Shown: positions 12,614-24,222 of the stretch, one piece after another
How the letters are laid out: every line of letters begins with the position of its first letter
Position numbering within the stretch: the stretch's first letter is position 1
Assembly: GCA_948474755.1 (NCBI GenBank)
Contig: CAOLHI010000930.1
Coordinates: 248,001-312,000 of the forward strand
Source of the DNA: Ctenosaura bakeri
Lineage: Eukaryota; Chordata; Lepidosauria; Squamata; Iguanidae
Length of the DNA: 64,000 nucleotides
Reading direction: 5' to 3'
The notes under the pieces: generated by a model
What the model was told of the DNA's origin: nothing
What the model saw: the letters and a program-made list of their open reading frames with translations, nothing else
The model's database searches: none
Translations under genes and position numbers: made by a program

Positions 12614-13194
12614 CTGAAAAGTAAAAAGAAAGAGAAGAAGTTTTCAACAACTAAGACACAGTGACAGCTTATTCGGGTCAGCTAATATTTCTAGCTTTTC
12701 CACAAAAACAGATCACGTATTCCAAACTAAAAGCCACTTTAAGGACTGCATCAAGAAGTGGAGAAATACAGATTTTGCATACATTTGCTGGCAAATTAAC
12801 ACATCTTTTGTTGAAATATTTTTAAGCTGGAGACCAAGCTGCTGGTCATTTTGGACACTGTAAAACCACATGTGTTACCTCCTAATGTAACTCTTTTTTT
12901 TATTATTAAAAAATAATTCACTACAAGGCATATTGAGAAGGCTATCATCTCTTGCAAGCTGATCTTGGAAAGAGTCAGACTGAGCCTAAATGTTCAACCA
13001 CCTGGAACTCTACACTGTTGTTCAAAGTAGAGCCTCTGGACTAGTATTAGTCCTTGAACTGCTGAAAGAAAGAAACAATGATACCCACGGGCACAAATTT
13101 AATGCTGGTTTCTGGAACACTGGATAGAAATAGTCGCTGGTTCTCCTCATCGATACCCGGAGAAGCGTGGCTTTACTGGATCAAAACTCACCAA

Positions 13195-13345
13195 TCCTAT
13201 ATTCAATTCTATATTTACTTACCTGGGAATTAACACCACTGAATTACATGAGATTTATTTCTGAATAGAGGCACAGGATTGAACTGAGGGATTTAGGCTT
13301 AAATCCAATTGACAGTCCCAATTTGAGCAGATCCACTGAGTTAAT
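13195..13345. repeat. Dispersed sauropsid repeat fragment
   Basis: Contains 'acttacctgggaattaacac', 'gatttatttctgaatagagg' and 'cacaggattgaact', a diverged form of a repeat core seen again at about 39340-39410 and 46540-46595 (ground pattern: acttacttctgagtagacat...aggattgcact). The parent family was not determined. Confidence 0.45.
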
Positions 13346-15819
13346 GAGAACATGAGAAGCCACTTCTTATGGAAGGGTCATCAATTCAACAGATCACTGT
13401 TAGTATCAACAATTGGATCCAAGCCCTTATAAACGAACATTCGTATTTCCAGTTCCCAATCCTTTGTAATTTTCACTATGAACCTCAGGACAAGAGACTA
13501 TTTTGTTTTTTAAAAAAGTAGAGGAATTGTAAGATGAAGCAGATATCTGGGAGATTCCCACAGTCTGTCCTGAGACAAACTAAAAGGTATTAGCCTCAAA
13601 CCCAAGAAAGCTATAACATCAAGAAACATTGCATTTCTTTAGAGATTAATTTTGCCTGAAACCAAGACATCTTAAATCCAGTAAATCGTATCTTCATCCA
13701 TTTTTTTTAGCCATGTTATAGACTAAAAGCCACAGACAGTCAAAGGCATTTTCAATAGTGACACTGTTGTCACAGAACCATGCTCCCAGAAAAGTTTGGC
13801 AGGTCATCTTTATTTACAATTAATGGTTGATGAATTAAAAAAATACCAGAAGTTTATTTCACCAGTCCCTTACAAAGCAAGGTTACTTCTGTTGTTGAGT
13901 TAATGTCTGCGGGCTACTTAAAGGTTTTAGGATACTGTTTTTTAATTGCTAAAAAAGCTAAGTTTGTACCTTAGCACACACACAGGTATTGTAGTTTTGT
14001 ATTATTAACTTCTCTGTATTTTCTGAGGAGTCATAACATTTTTACAAATGACTTAACTGCACAAATGATAGATTTTATTAAAAAAAAATCTCTTCTATGA
14101 AGCATAAATATTCACATTTTTAAATTTTATACATACTTGCTTTCCCCTTCACCTTCTTCTATGATTAATTTTGATATGAAAACAAGAGGGTATGGAAAAG
14201 TCCTTTATTATTTCAAGATCAATATCTGTTTATTTTTCCCAGCAAAAAAACAAAACAAAACAAAAAACCAGACATTGTACCCCAGACACGTTGTATATGT
14301 CTGTTCTTGTTAAACATTCACTTATTTAAAAAGTCCCTGTAGAAGATCATAATACTGCAAATGGAATAATATTCAGTAGTTGAGCAAAGAGCTTGATGCA
14401 AAATTAAATTGAGATTTTACGTATTTTCCAAGCATACAGGAAGAAAGGAGAGCAATTAATCTGCCAGAGATTATGTTCCATTTTATCATTTCATCCTTCC
14501 TGTTACCATTTCTCTGCGTAACAGTTACCTTTATGAAGACAATAGGGGGACTCAAAGGGAGTTTAAGTGAAGGTATAGGCATAACATTTGTTATAGATAA
14601 CATTTTATCAAGCACTAAAACAAGATACAATCATATTTTCCTGAGCCTCACTGAGTTTCATGGGCTACAGTTCAAGACTGCACAGTTACCTGAGGGTCAG
14701 TCAATTAAACAGTTGCTTCTAAATGGGCACAGAATTAGACTGCTAGTGCTTTTTCTTGATTTAAAAGGTTCCTAAAGGAATCAACAATAATATCACAATA
14801 TAAAAACAAAACAGAAGCAAATCTTCCTTTAAAAAAATACACTGAAACAGTTTTAAACTCCAAAGGCCCAGGATAAAATAGGAGTTTGGACTGCCTACCA
14901 GAAACTCGGTGAAGACAAAGCCAGGCTGGGTTCCCTTGGGGGGACACTCACAGCCATGATGTTGTTACAGAGAAAGTCCTACCTTGAGTACCAATAAGAC
15001 TAACCTCTTGGAGTGAAGAGACATGCAAACAGTGACTCCACCAAAAGTCTCAGACTTCAAACACGTTCATATGCAAGAAGGTAGCCTTTCAGACAGAAGT
15101 TAGTCTTTTAAGTGTTCTGGCCCATGCTGATTAAGATTGCCTGTCTCAAAATCAGCACTGGGAATTGAACTTGCAAACAAACTAGAAGTCAGTGTACTCA
15201 GTACAAGATTGCTGATATGTGACCTCAAAAGCACATAACAGACATAAGGTCTGATTGCCACATTTTGCACCAGCTCTAGCTGCCAAAAGCTTACCAACAG
15301 CAGCCTTATATACTATGCATCAGGGCAACTGAGAAATAATTAAAGCAGGAATCACTGTGGCCAGACCAGCCTTCTCTAGGAAAGGGCATGTAGCTGGTGC
15401 CTCAGCTGAGCAGGGGGAACCTGATTCCCACAACCACCTGGGCTTGCAGGAGCAGTACTGGGTGCAAGACCAACCCCAAACTGCACGCACCCCGAACAGG
15501 CTCTAAAGCGAACTCCAGGCTGCCTTTTCTAATTAACAACAGAAAACCCCTCCCTTGTTTGGGGAGAGCCTGAATTTCTTCACCCAGGCCCACATCCCTC
15601 ACTGTATTCAGAAAAGCCTTTCTTTATCCTGCAGTGTCTCTGCTTTTTTTTTTAAGTACTGTTTACATGCTGAAAGGCTAACTTATCCCTGAGGCAAATT
15701 AATATTTATACTAATCCCTGCTTTGATGCTTAAGACGTATAACTCTTACTTTTCACCTTTGGCTGGGATTTATTTTGTAAGAGGAAAAAATATATAGTTA
15801 TTCACTGATTTGTCTAACA

Positions 15820-15985
15820 AAGGGGTTGGCAACCAACAGTCTGCCAGATTGCAATTCCACATAGAGCCCTGCCTGCACAGCCAGTGGTGGCAAACGATGG
15901 ATTTGCAGCCCAACAAGAACTGGAGAGATCTGATTTGTTGGCTCCTGGCTGGCCATAATTTGGCATAATCTGACATCTGTACTCC
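15820..15985. mobile_element. hAT-like element fragment
   Basis: Shows 'ggggttggcaacc', 'tgccagattgcaattccaca', 'tagagccctgcc' and 'cagtggtggcaaac'. These resemble the termini and body of amniote hAT non-autonomous elements (CAGTGGTGGCGAACC ends, GGTGCCAGAGGTGGCA). No clean target duplication was found. Confidence 0.35.
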
Positions 15986-16859
15986 CCTTGAGTACAGTTA
16001 AGAAACAGGAGGAGCCCATTTACAAAATCAGTGGCATAGAAATACCAATGGCGGTTAAAAGACTCATTTCCTGCCTAAAGTGTAAAAGTTATGCAGCTAT
16101 CCAGAAAGCTCACAGGGCTGTGTTTCTCAGCTTCATGTCATCCTTCCAATTTTTACCAAATTGGTTTTCCCTTATACATCTGTGTCCCATCTTCTAGCTA
16201 TTCATATATCAGAAAAGAACTGTCTTCAACCAACCTGGCCTCTCCAAATGCAAGTTGTACCCAGTTTGGTGCAAACAAACAAGAGTGTCACTTTTTTTTC
16301 CCCCTCTCAAAGGCAAGTTTCCAATTATTCTCTCTCAAGGGAAGGTTATGCAAGCTCCATTGAGTCTGTTAACAATGCACAAAGGGGAGAAATCACTGAA
16401 AAGGTTGTAAAAGAGAAGAGGCGTTAGAATCATAGAGTGTGGTCTGTCTCCTACTCTCCTGCCTTTCATCAAATATTCTAAAACAGATTCAATCACACAG
16501 ACATGGAAGGGATGGCCATGCAAAAGAGCTCAGGGCGACCTGTTCTGTGTCTTCCAGGAGTCTGAGCGGAAGAGGTTCAGCCGGTGCAACTTTTTATTCA
16601 CCAGTGCCAAGTCCACAAGAAAGCAACACCTGCCCAGATTCCTCTACTTCACACAACAAAGGAAGTTACACATGGCGACTTTAATTTTTAACCACAGAAG
16701 GGTTTCGACCCAACAATGCTTCCATCTCATCTCATTGGACATCTTATGCTTTTCCCAAATTACTTTACAAGCCTCCAAACGTGGCCCACACCGAAAAATG
16801 AAGGGGTAGGGAAGCCCACAGATGGGGAAATCGGAAGTACTGCTCCACACGATTTAACC

Positions 16860-18060
16860 ACCCTTTTCATTGAACTCTACACCTGAGGCTCCTGTCAGAC
16901 CAAGCCCACGTCTTCCAAAAGCAACGGGAGGCAGAGGCTTGCTCCTCAAGGCGAACCGGGCTGGAGATGAGCCTCGGCTCAGCGCCTCGCCACAAAAGGC
17001 TGCCCATCTCCACACGGTTTGGCTTGTGAGCCAAAACACACGGGAGGGCTCCGGGGCCTGAACAGAAGTTGGCTCGTCCCGGCGTCGACCGTTTCAGCAA
17101 GCGAATCTATGCAGGTTTCGGGAAGGAAGGAATAAGCCCTCAGATGAACTTACGAGGACCTCGGTCTATAAACGTGCTGAGAGAGAGAAAGCAGGAGCGC
17201 CGAGCAGAGGACAATTGTCTTCCACGTGACACAAAGAGCACACCTCCCGGGGACAAGGAGAAAAACAAGGAGCTCGAAACGGCTCTAGACCCGCGAGCTC
17301 AGCGAGGCGCGCGCGGGAGAAACTCCCAGACCGAGCAGGTCCTTCAGCAGACACAAACTCCCGCCCTCCCCGCGAGCCGCCCGCTCACGCGCTCCCAGGG
17401 ACGCCGAGGAGGAGAGCGGCTACGGCGGGAGGCGCCGAGATTTAAATCTGTTTCTGGACCAGCCCGGCCGCCCGCACTTTCTTCCGCTCCACCTCAGCCA
17501 GAGGGGGAGCCGCCCACCCGAGCCCAACTCCGAGGCGCGCTTACCTCCCAGGGCCGCGGCTCCCGCTGCTGCCGCTGCTCCTCTGCCCGGGACGCCAAGG
17601 TGCGCTCGCGCCCCCGCCCGCGCCCGCCCAGGCTCTCTCGGCTCTCCGTGCGCGGGGACGCCGGCGGCCCTCTCCCCTCCTGGCAAGTTCCTCTCCGGCC
17701 TCTGTCGCCGCCCGGCGGCTGGGAACGCAACGGCCTCCCGGCCTCCCTCTCGGGCCGGCCTGGTGAGTTTGGGGAGGGGGTGGAGCAGTGGGAAGAGGGG
17801 CAGACGCGCCCCCTGCTCGCGCCGTCTCTCTTCTCCGGCTTGGCGCCACCCACTCCAATCCCCCCCCCGTTTATTCTAGGCAGGAACCAAAGGGAGCGGC
17901 CGGGGGGGCGGGCAGGGGAAGGATGCTGCGTGTGCGGAGAGGGTTCCTTTGTTGAGGGCGGAGGATGCGCTACGCGGGGCGAGGGGAGGACCTGCCTTTC
18001 TGAGGTAACCACGCGGCTCAGCTGTTTGCTCCCCTCGATGCTTCACCTCCCGCCGGCGAC
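16860..18060. promoter_or_regulatory. CpG island, probable MCF2L promoter
   Basis: Composition changes abruptly from AT-rich to very GC-rich with frequent CpG between about 16.9 and 18.06 kb. GC-box clusters are present, for example 'cccccgcccgcgcccgccc' near 17610-17630. No TATA box stands out, as usual for CpG promoters. A minus-strand splice donor (GGGAG|GTAAGCG) lies inside at 17545/17544, pointing towards the MCF2L exon at 12.6 kb. The long open frames in both orientations here come from GC content. A divergent plus-strand transcript cannot be excluded. Confidence 0.8.
17545..17900 (-). other. MCF2L: Candidate 5' exon of MCF2L (start of transcription not located)
   Basis: The exon end at 17545 is defined by a consensus donor on the minus strand, CTGGGAG|GTAAGCG. 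The upstream limit is arbitrary. The frame that is open here would, if spliced to 12613, run in phase into the seven codons before the MCF2L ATG. An N-terminally extended isoform is therefore formally possible, but the exon is more likely untranslated. Confidence 0.45.
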
Positions 18061-18904
18061 CGACACCTAGGCCACCGCTTCCTTCTGGTGACGTTCCTCT
18101 TTTTTACTCAGAGGTAATCTCCGCTGACTTCAGCCGGACTTACTTCTGCCTGCCCTTCTCCTCCCCGCAGTAAGTGGGGCAGGAAAGATTGCAGACCGTC
18201 AATATCTCCCTTTCATTTTGCATCTTCCTCTGCCTTCCTAAGTGATCACTTGCATCCGCCGTTCCACTTTTGTTTTTGGAAGGATGAGGTGTCCGGTAAA
18301 CACAATACGCTTTTCCCACCAGACCCGTTTTGCAAAGATTCAGGGACTTAAGGATATTTGGGTTCCAATCCAGATCAGAAATGTAAGGCTGCAAGCCTTT
18401 GCTTGCACTTATACTCCATAGGCAGAACTTCTTTTCCTGGGGAACTTTGCAGTTGGGTTGGGAGAAGACCTGTAACATTTATGCAGCCACAATATAGCCA
18501 GTGACAGTGGTCTGTGCTTGGCATATGCTCCACTGTTGTCCTCTGATGCTCCATAAGGAGAACGCTACGGGATCAGACCGAGGTTCCATCTTCTAGTCCA
18601 GTGCTTCTCATAATTCACCTCCCCAGCATCTTTTGACCAAGGTTTCTGGGAGCTGCAGTCCAAAACACTTTAGAGCAGTGGTTCTTAACCTGGGGTCTGG
18701 GGGTCCCTGGAGGTCCAGGGAGCCCTCGCAGGGGGTCCGCGAAGCCCTGCTGCTGGACACCAACAGCAGCAACAGGGATGTGACAGGGAGGTGTGGGTGC
18801 TGAAACTGCTCCCTCGTTTGGGAGTGAGGGAGCAGTTGTTGTGCGTGTAGGTGTATCCCCACTGCCCCATCCTTGATGAAGGGGACAAGGGCAGCTGTGT
18901 ACAC

Positions 18905-19060
18905 ACACCCAAACTATGACTGGAGATTAGGCTCTGAATCCCTGGCTGGGTTACCTCAGGCCAGTCACATTTTCTCAGCCTCAGAGAAAGACAAAGGCAA
19001 CACATCTTGCTGAGAAAGCCCTCATGCTAGGTTTGCCATAGATTCACCATAAATCAGTTT
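18905..19060 (+). mobile_element. Truncated type 1 SINE inside the hAT element
   Basis: Matches the middle and 3' part of the type 1 SINE: 'ggccagtcacattttctcag', 'cctcagagaaagacaaaggc', 'ttgctgagaaagccct', 'gccatagattcaccataaat'. The head is missing or unrecognisable. Confidence 0.5.
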
Positions 19061-19114
19061 TCAAAGAGGAGAGACACAGTGGCAAGAAAGAACCTCCCAT
19101 CCTTAGAGTCACTT

Positions 19115-19280
19115 TGTTGCTGTGTGCTTTCAAGTCACTTCTGATTTGTGGCATCCCTAAGGGGAACCTATCACATGGGCAAGATTTGTTCAGAGGGGGT
19201 TTGCCTTTCTCTGAAGTTGAGAGAATGTGACTTGCCTAAGGTCACCCAATGTCTGAGTGGGGATTTGAATCCTCGTCTCC
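19115..19280 (-). mobile_element. Type 1 SINE, minus orientation, inside the hAT element
   Basis: Reads as the reverse complement of the SINE: 'gttgctgtgtgctttcaagt', 'cacttctgatttgtggc', 'gacttgcctaaggtcaccca', ending 'gatttgaatcctcgtctcc'. The tRNA-like head is truncated. Confidence 0.75.
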
Positions 19281-19749
19281 ATAAGCCTTTAATAGATAAA
19301 TATTTTGAAATCTACGTAAATATTTGAATATTTAAACCTAAATCTAAAGTTAAATATTTATATCTTGAGCTAAGTTTGGGGTTCCCTGGCAAAAAATATT
19401 TGCAAGGGCTCCCCAGTAAAGAAAAGGTTAAGAATGATTGCTTTAGAGAACCAATGTTTGAGAACAACTGTTTTTTTGTTTTTCCTTTCTGGCTGTTCAC
19501 AATGTTTCAGACTACAGTTCAGATTACAGTTTCATTGGCTATGTTGGTTGGGAGTTCTGGGAACTGGAGTCCAAAACATCAGGAGAGCCAGTGGATTCTT
19601 GTCCAACATCTTGTTTCCATTAGCAGACATGTATTGTCAGGGAGCCCACCAGCTGAACTTCCTTCATCTACAGTGTTTCCTCCCTACTGACTGATACTCT
19701 GAGCAAGACACACTGTCTCTGGAGCACTGGCATTCTCTTAAGCAGAGGC

Positions 19750-19959
19750 CCAGCATGATGTAGTGGTTTGAGCACTGGACTATAACTCTAGAGACCAGGG
19801 TTTGAATCCCTGCTTGGCCATGGAAACCCCCTGGGGAAGTAACATTCTCTCACCCTCAGAGGAAGGCAAAGGCTTTCCCTTCTAAATGAATCTTGTCAAG
19901 AAAACACTATGATAGGTTCTCCATAAGACAAAAACAACCTGAAGGCACACATCAACAAC
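19750..19959 (+). mobile_element. tRNA-derived SINE (type 1), near full length
   Basis: The head 'gatgtagtggtttgagcact', the B-box-like 'agaccagggtttgaatccc', the body 'cttggccatggaaacccc' and 'tcaccctcagaggaaggcaa', and the tail 'gaaggcacacatcaacaac' are all present in order. Confidence 0.85.
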
Positions 19960-20199
19960 CTTCTCTTAAGCTCTCATGGAGAACTGCTGGATCCTTTAGG
20001 ATTGGGTCCATTCCTAGTCCTTTAAAGCTATGTGATGAAGGAACTCTGTCCTTTCTCATTTCCACTAGATGGTATAGCCGGACTCAGTGAATGGAGTATC
20101 TTTGCATTTCTGTCTGCCTTTCATGGTAAAAATAACCCATTAAAGGAGAGTCATCAAATATATCATCTCCTCCTCCCTTTCTTTCTGCAGAGGCTAGCT

Positions 20200-20420
20200 T
20201 TGTTGCTATATCCCTTCAAGTCAGTTCTATCTTATGATACCCTATCCTAGAGTGTTCTTGGCAAGATTTATCCAGAAAGGTTTGCCATTGCCTGCCTTTA
20301 AGGCTGAGAGGGTATGATTTGCTCAAGGGCACTCACTGGGTTTCCAAGGCAGAATGAGGATTCAGGCCCTGGTCTCCCAGAGTCTTAGTCTGACACTCAA
20401 ACAACTATACCACACTGGCT
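20200..20420 (-). mobile_element. tRNA-derived SINE (type 1), minus orientation
   Basis: Reverse complement of the same family: tail 'ttgttgctatatcccttcaa', centre 'aaaggtttgccattgcctgc', head end 'cactcaaacaactataccac' and 'actggct'. Confidence 0.8.
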
Positions 20421-20649
20421 CACAGGCTAGGTAGGCAGGTCCTACTTGAAATGGCATGATCCATGTACAGCCATTTGGCACCTCAAACATACCTTTCCAA
20501 TGGAAGCACAACTTCTTGGGCAACTTCATTCAGATGATACAGGGAAGTATGTATGTATGTATTTCTGTATCACCTCCCAGCCCACAAGGGCTCCCAAGGC
20601 ACTTAAAAATGAAAATGGTCCCATCTCTCTGGTAGAGTCCAGATAGTAG

Positions 20650-21800
20650 TGCTTGGGGATAGCTGCTCCACAGAAAAAGAGCTGCTGTATGGCATATCAC
20701 AAGGTGCCATTCTGTCCCCAATGCTATTGAACATCTACATGAAACCACTGGGAGAGATCATCCAGAGACATGGGGCAGGTGCTATCAGTATGCCAGTGAC
20801 ACCTATGCCTTCAAAAACAGCTTCAGCTAGAGATAATGTGTCTCTTCTGAATGAATGCCTAGAGGAGATAATGGGCTGGATGAGGAAAAACACATGAAGC
20901 TGAATCCAAATAAGACAGAAGTGTTTACTGTCAAGGATCCTAACCTGAGCTTGGAGGTGTGTCAATAGATCATGAATGAGGTTACTTTCCCCCAAAAAAC
21001 TGTGTTTGCAGTTTGTGAGTACTTTTGGGTCTGTTGCTCCAAATGACAGCTCAGATAGATGGCAACGGCCAGGAGTGCTTATTATCAGCTGTGGCTGATA
21101 TGGCAGTTGCTCCCCTTTCTCAAGAGCTGGAGGACCTCAAGATGATAGTGCACACACTGGTAAACTTGAGGCTGGACTTTTGCAATGTGCTGTACATTGG
21201 GCTACCTCTGTACCAAGTTTAGAAACTTGGTTCAAAACATGGCAGTCGGATTGGTTACAGGTACATCTAGGAATAAGGATATTACACCAGTATTAAAGCC
21301 ACTCCATTGGCTGCCAATTAGTTTCTGGGCAAAGTATTGTGTTGGTTATTACCTTTAAAGCCTTAAATGGTTTGGGTGCAGCTTACCTACCATATTGTCT
21401 TCTCCCATACAATCCATCCTGTGTACTCAGGTCCTCTGGGGGACATTTACTTCAACTGGTCAGGAATAGACTGGCAGTGGTCACCCAGAGGACTTTTTGT
21501 TAGCTGTCCCTAGTCTGTGGAATGACCTGCCAGAAGAGTTGATTGCTGAATATGCTGTCCAAATTTAAACCATTAAAGACCAGTCTCTTCTGGTAGGCCT
21601 ATCCAGATGATTTTAAATTGTGAATTTTAACAATGAATTTTGAGTATATATTGACTGCTTTAATTAGGTATTTATGTTATTTGTTCTTTTAAGCTGATAT
21701 TATGCATTTTAACTATTTTGATTGATGTTGTTTTTAACTGATATATGTTAATCTGTTGTTGTCTCTTGCCTTGATTCATTGAGAGAGGAGAGGAAGAATA
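20650..21800 (+). mobile_element. L2-type LINE, 3' part with degenerate reverse transcriptase
   Basis: The conceptual peptide has G-I-S-Q-G-A-I-L-S-P-M-L-L-N-I-Y-M-K-P-L-G-E (20690-20760), the RT motif just before the catalytic site. A frameshift replaces the YADD segment. Then come L-N-E-C-L-E-E-I-M-G-W-M-R, K-T-E-V, and a C-terminal part with L-D-F-C-N-V-L-Y-I-G-L-P and, further on, H-W-L-P-like and P-S-L-W-N-D-L-P-E-E blocks typical of L2/CR1-clade ORF2 ends. The 3' end runs into a TTATTG-type simple repeat near 21800. Multiple stops and frameshifts show it is dead. Confidence 0.75.
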
Positions 21801-23117
21801 TTATTATTGTTGTTGTTATTAATATTCTTTTCCTGTCTTCCAATGTGTTAGCTACTCCTCCCAGTTTTATATCATCTGCCTATTTGATAAAGATTCCCTC
21901 TAACCCATCATCTAAGTCATTGATACAAGTATTGAAGAATGTTGGCTCCAGAGCAGAACCCTGCAGCACTCTACTTGAGACTTCCCTCCAGTTTGAAGCG
22001 CAATCTTTGACAATGACTCTTTGAACGTGGTTTTCTAACCAATTATGGATCCATCTGATAGTGTTCCCATCTATTCTACATTTATTCAGTTTGCCAATCA
22101 AAATATCAAGAAGAGTTTATCAAATGAAGTCCAGATAAATATCATCTATAGAATCCCCATTATCTGCTGAACTAGTAATCTGATTTTAAAAAATGATATA
22201 TGATTAACTAGGCATGATTTGTTCTTAACAAACCCATGCTGGCTTCTACTAAAAATTTTCTGTTTTAAAGTTTTTCCTGGTATTGGGGTCAGCTTGACTG
22301 ATCTATAGTTCCCAGATCATCTTTTTTACCTGTTTTGAAGAGAGGGACAATGTTTGCCCTTTTCTAGTCTTCTGGCGCCTCACCTGTTCTCCAAGATTTC
22401 TCGAAGGTTAGAGGTTAGTGGTTAGAGAGTACATCAGCAAGTTCCTTCAATAATCTGGGATGCAGTTCATCTTGACTTTGCAGATCTGAAATTATTTAGC
22501 TTATCTAGGTGTTTCCTGATTGCCCTTTGTCAATTTGGATTTGCCATCTGATGCATTGCCAAAGTCTCTGCTGATGCATGGAAGCACACAGTTCTCTTTT
22601 GGGGATAACACTGAGGCCAAACAGTTATTGCGCAGTTCTGCCTTTTCATTGTTATCAAGTTAGCATTTTAGCATCCTTACTGAGCAGTGGCCCCACCATT
22701 TCCATGGCAATTCTTTGGCTTCAAATGTATCTGGAAAAAAAAAAAATTGTTGCTCCCTGCTTGCTCTCAGCTCATTCTGAGCTCCAGCTTTCCTTTTACT
22801 TATTCCTGAAAGCTTCAGCTACACATCTGTACTCTTCCTTGGTGATTTGTCCATCCTTTTATTCTTTATATATACTCGTTTTTTCTCTTCACTTTCTCCT
22901 TTGGTTTGCAGTGCAGCCACATTGGTCTTTGTCAGATGTTTCCCATTTTAATTCTCCCATGAGATTGTTTGTGATTGTGCTTTTTGCAACTCCTTCTTCA
23001 AGAACTCCCACCCTTGCTGCATGTCTTTGTCCTTTAGCATTGCTAGACATGAGATCCCATCTAGTATCTCCTGAGCTTAAAATCAGCTTTCTTGAAATCT
23101 GAGTTTCATGTTTACGT

Positions 23118-24222
23118 GTTACCAGGATGTGCAACTCTGTGATATGACTTAATTGGCAAATATCATTTAATTGGCATGAAATATAAATTGTTCACTGCCA
23201 CGGTTGCAAAGCTATGCTGGCAAGAGAGGACTAGCTGAAGATGTGAGATGCAAAAACCAGGTCAGATGGGATAGGCAGGGAAGCTCCAGTAATAATGGAT
23301 TTGCAAATGTCCCTCAATAACCTGACTTTTAGAAATAATAGTACCTGAAACTGCCTCCACAGAGCAATTGATTGTTTTTGATCCTCTTCCTTTATCCACC
23401 GAACCTCCCCTTTTGTCCCCTCACCTGTCCCACCATTAAGGAGCTATCACTATTGCCATTAGTCCTGTGTCACCTAATGCTAAAGCCATTAGCTCATTCT
23501 GGACCCCACTGTTTGCTCTGCTAGAGAGCCATTAATAGCAATAGCATTTATTTCTATACCGCTTATCAACTGAGTGTTATCTAAGCGGTTTACAATGTGT
23601 TTTAGCTAATTGCCCCCAACAAGCTGGGTACTCATTTTACCGACCTGCGGAAGGATGGAAGGCTGAGTCAACCTTGGAGCCTGGCAGGATCGAACTCACA
23701 ACCTTGTGGTTGCAGTACTAGCATTTAACCACTGCACTAATACCTTCCCCTTCAGTACAGAAATAGGATATTTAAGCCCCAGCTCTGATCCAGATAATTT
23801 ATAGTCCTCTGGACATAGGCTGTCACTCTGCTGCTCTAATTTCCCTTCTTCTACTACCCTCGGACCCTCCTCTGAGCCATATCACTTCTTCTCTTCTCTC
23901 TGGATAGGTAAATATTACCCACTTTGCCCCAACATCTCACTGCCCAATTTTTCCTCCATTTAACTCTGGGTGATTGTGAGATGGTTGCGTCTTGTGAATG
24001 TGTGATTGTTAATTCCTGCAATAAAACAAACTTACTTTTGGGATCCCTGTCTGGTGTCCCTACATTAGTACTGGTAGACACAGGTGTAAAAGATCCTGCT
24101 AGGTTACCCACCCCCTCGCAGGCCTCCTATTTGAGCTAACATTCCCCTACCATCAATAAGGATGCCAGTTTCACAGAGGCACTGGCATTGCAGGTGGACC
24201 TCTAAGTCACCCACATTTTGAG
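23118..24222. mobile_element. 1.1-kb insertion in CR1 copy B, possible solo LTR
   Basis: Alignment to copy A (about 430-450) shows that this block interrupts the CR1. It is flanked by TACGT at 23113-23117 and 24223-24227, a plausible 5-bp target duplication. An AATAAA lies at 24020-24025 followed by a T/G-rich stretch, as in LTR R-U5 regions. However, clean TG...CA ends and coding remnants were not found. It carries a SINE at 23540-23745. Confidence 0.4.
23540..23745 (-). mobile_element. Second SINE family (type 2), minus orientation
   Basis: Contains 'atttctataccgcttatcaa', 'aagcggtttacaatgtgttt', 'attgcccccaacaagctggg', 'gaaggatggaaggctgagtc', and the tRNA-like head in reverse ('gatcgaactcacaacc', 'ttaaccactgcacta'). 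It is unrelated to the type 1 body. Comparable sequences are common in squamates; the exact name was not determined. Confidence 0.65.

Larger units (their letters stand above)
12614..17544 (-). other. MCF2L: Inferred first intron of MCF2L
   Basis: Lies between the donor in the CpG island (17543-17544) and the acceptor of the ATG exon (12614-12620). It contains a sauropsid repeat (13195-13345), a hAT-like fragment (15820-15985) and otherwise apparently unique AT-rich DNA. The splice pairing is inferred, not shown. Confidence 0.5.
18676..19440. mobile_element. Non-autonomous hAT transposon with perfect 8-bp TSD
   Basis: Termini CAGTGGTTCTTAACC (left) and, reverse-complemented, CAATCATTCTTAACC (right). 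It is flanked by perfect 8-bp duplications CTTTAGAG at 18668-18675 and 19441-19448. This is diagnostic of the hAT superfamily. The body is occupied by SINE fragments (18905-19060 plus, 19115-19280 minus). A shorter relative with the same kind of terminus is at 47706-48144. Confidence 0.88.

Noticed and set aside
17494..18012. 172-codon minus-strand open frame in the CpG island
   Set aside because: Same composition effect. Only its end coincides with the proposed 5' exon donor, and translation is not supported.
17069..18070. 333-codon plus-strand open frame
   Set aside because: It lies in the CpG island, where stop codons are rare in every frame. The peptide is low-complexity (P, R, G, S), has no recognised domain, and long frames overlap it on the minus strand as well.
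22578..23102. 174-codon plus-strand frame
   Set aside because: It runs antisense through a CR1 LINE copy; the meaningful reading is the degenerate minus-strand LINE.
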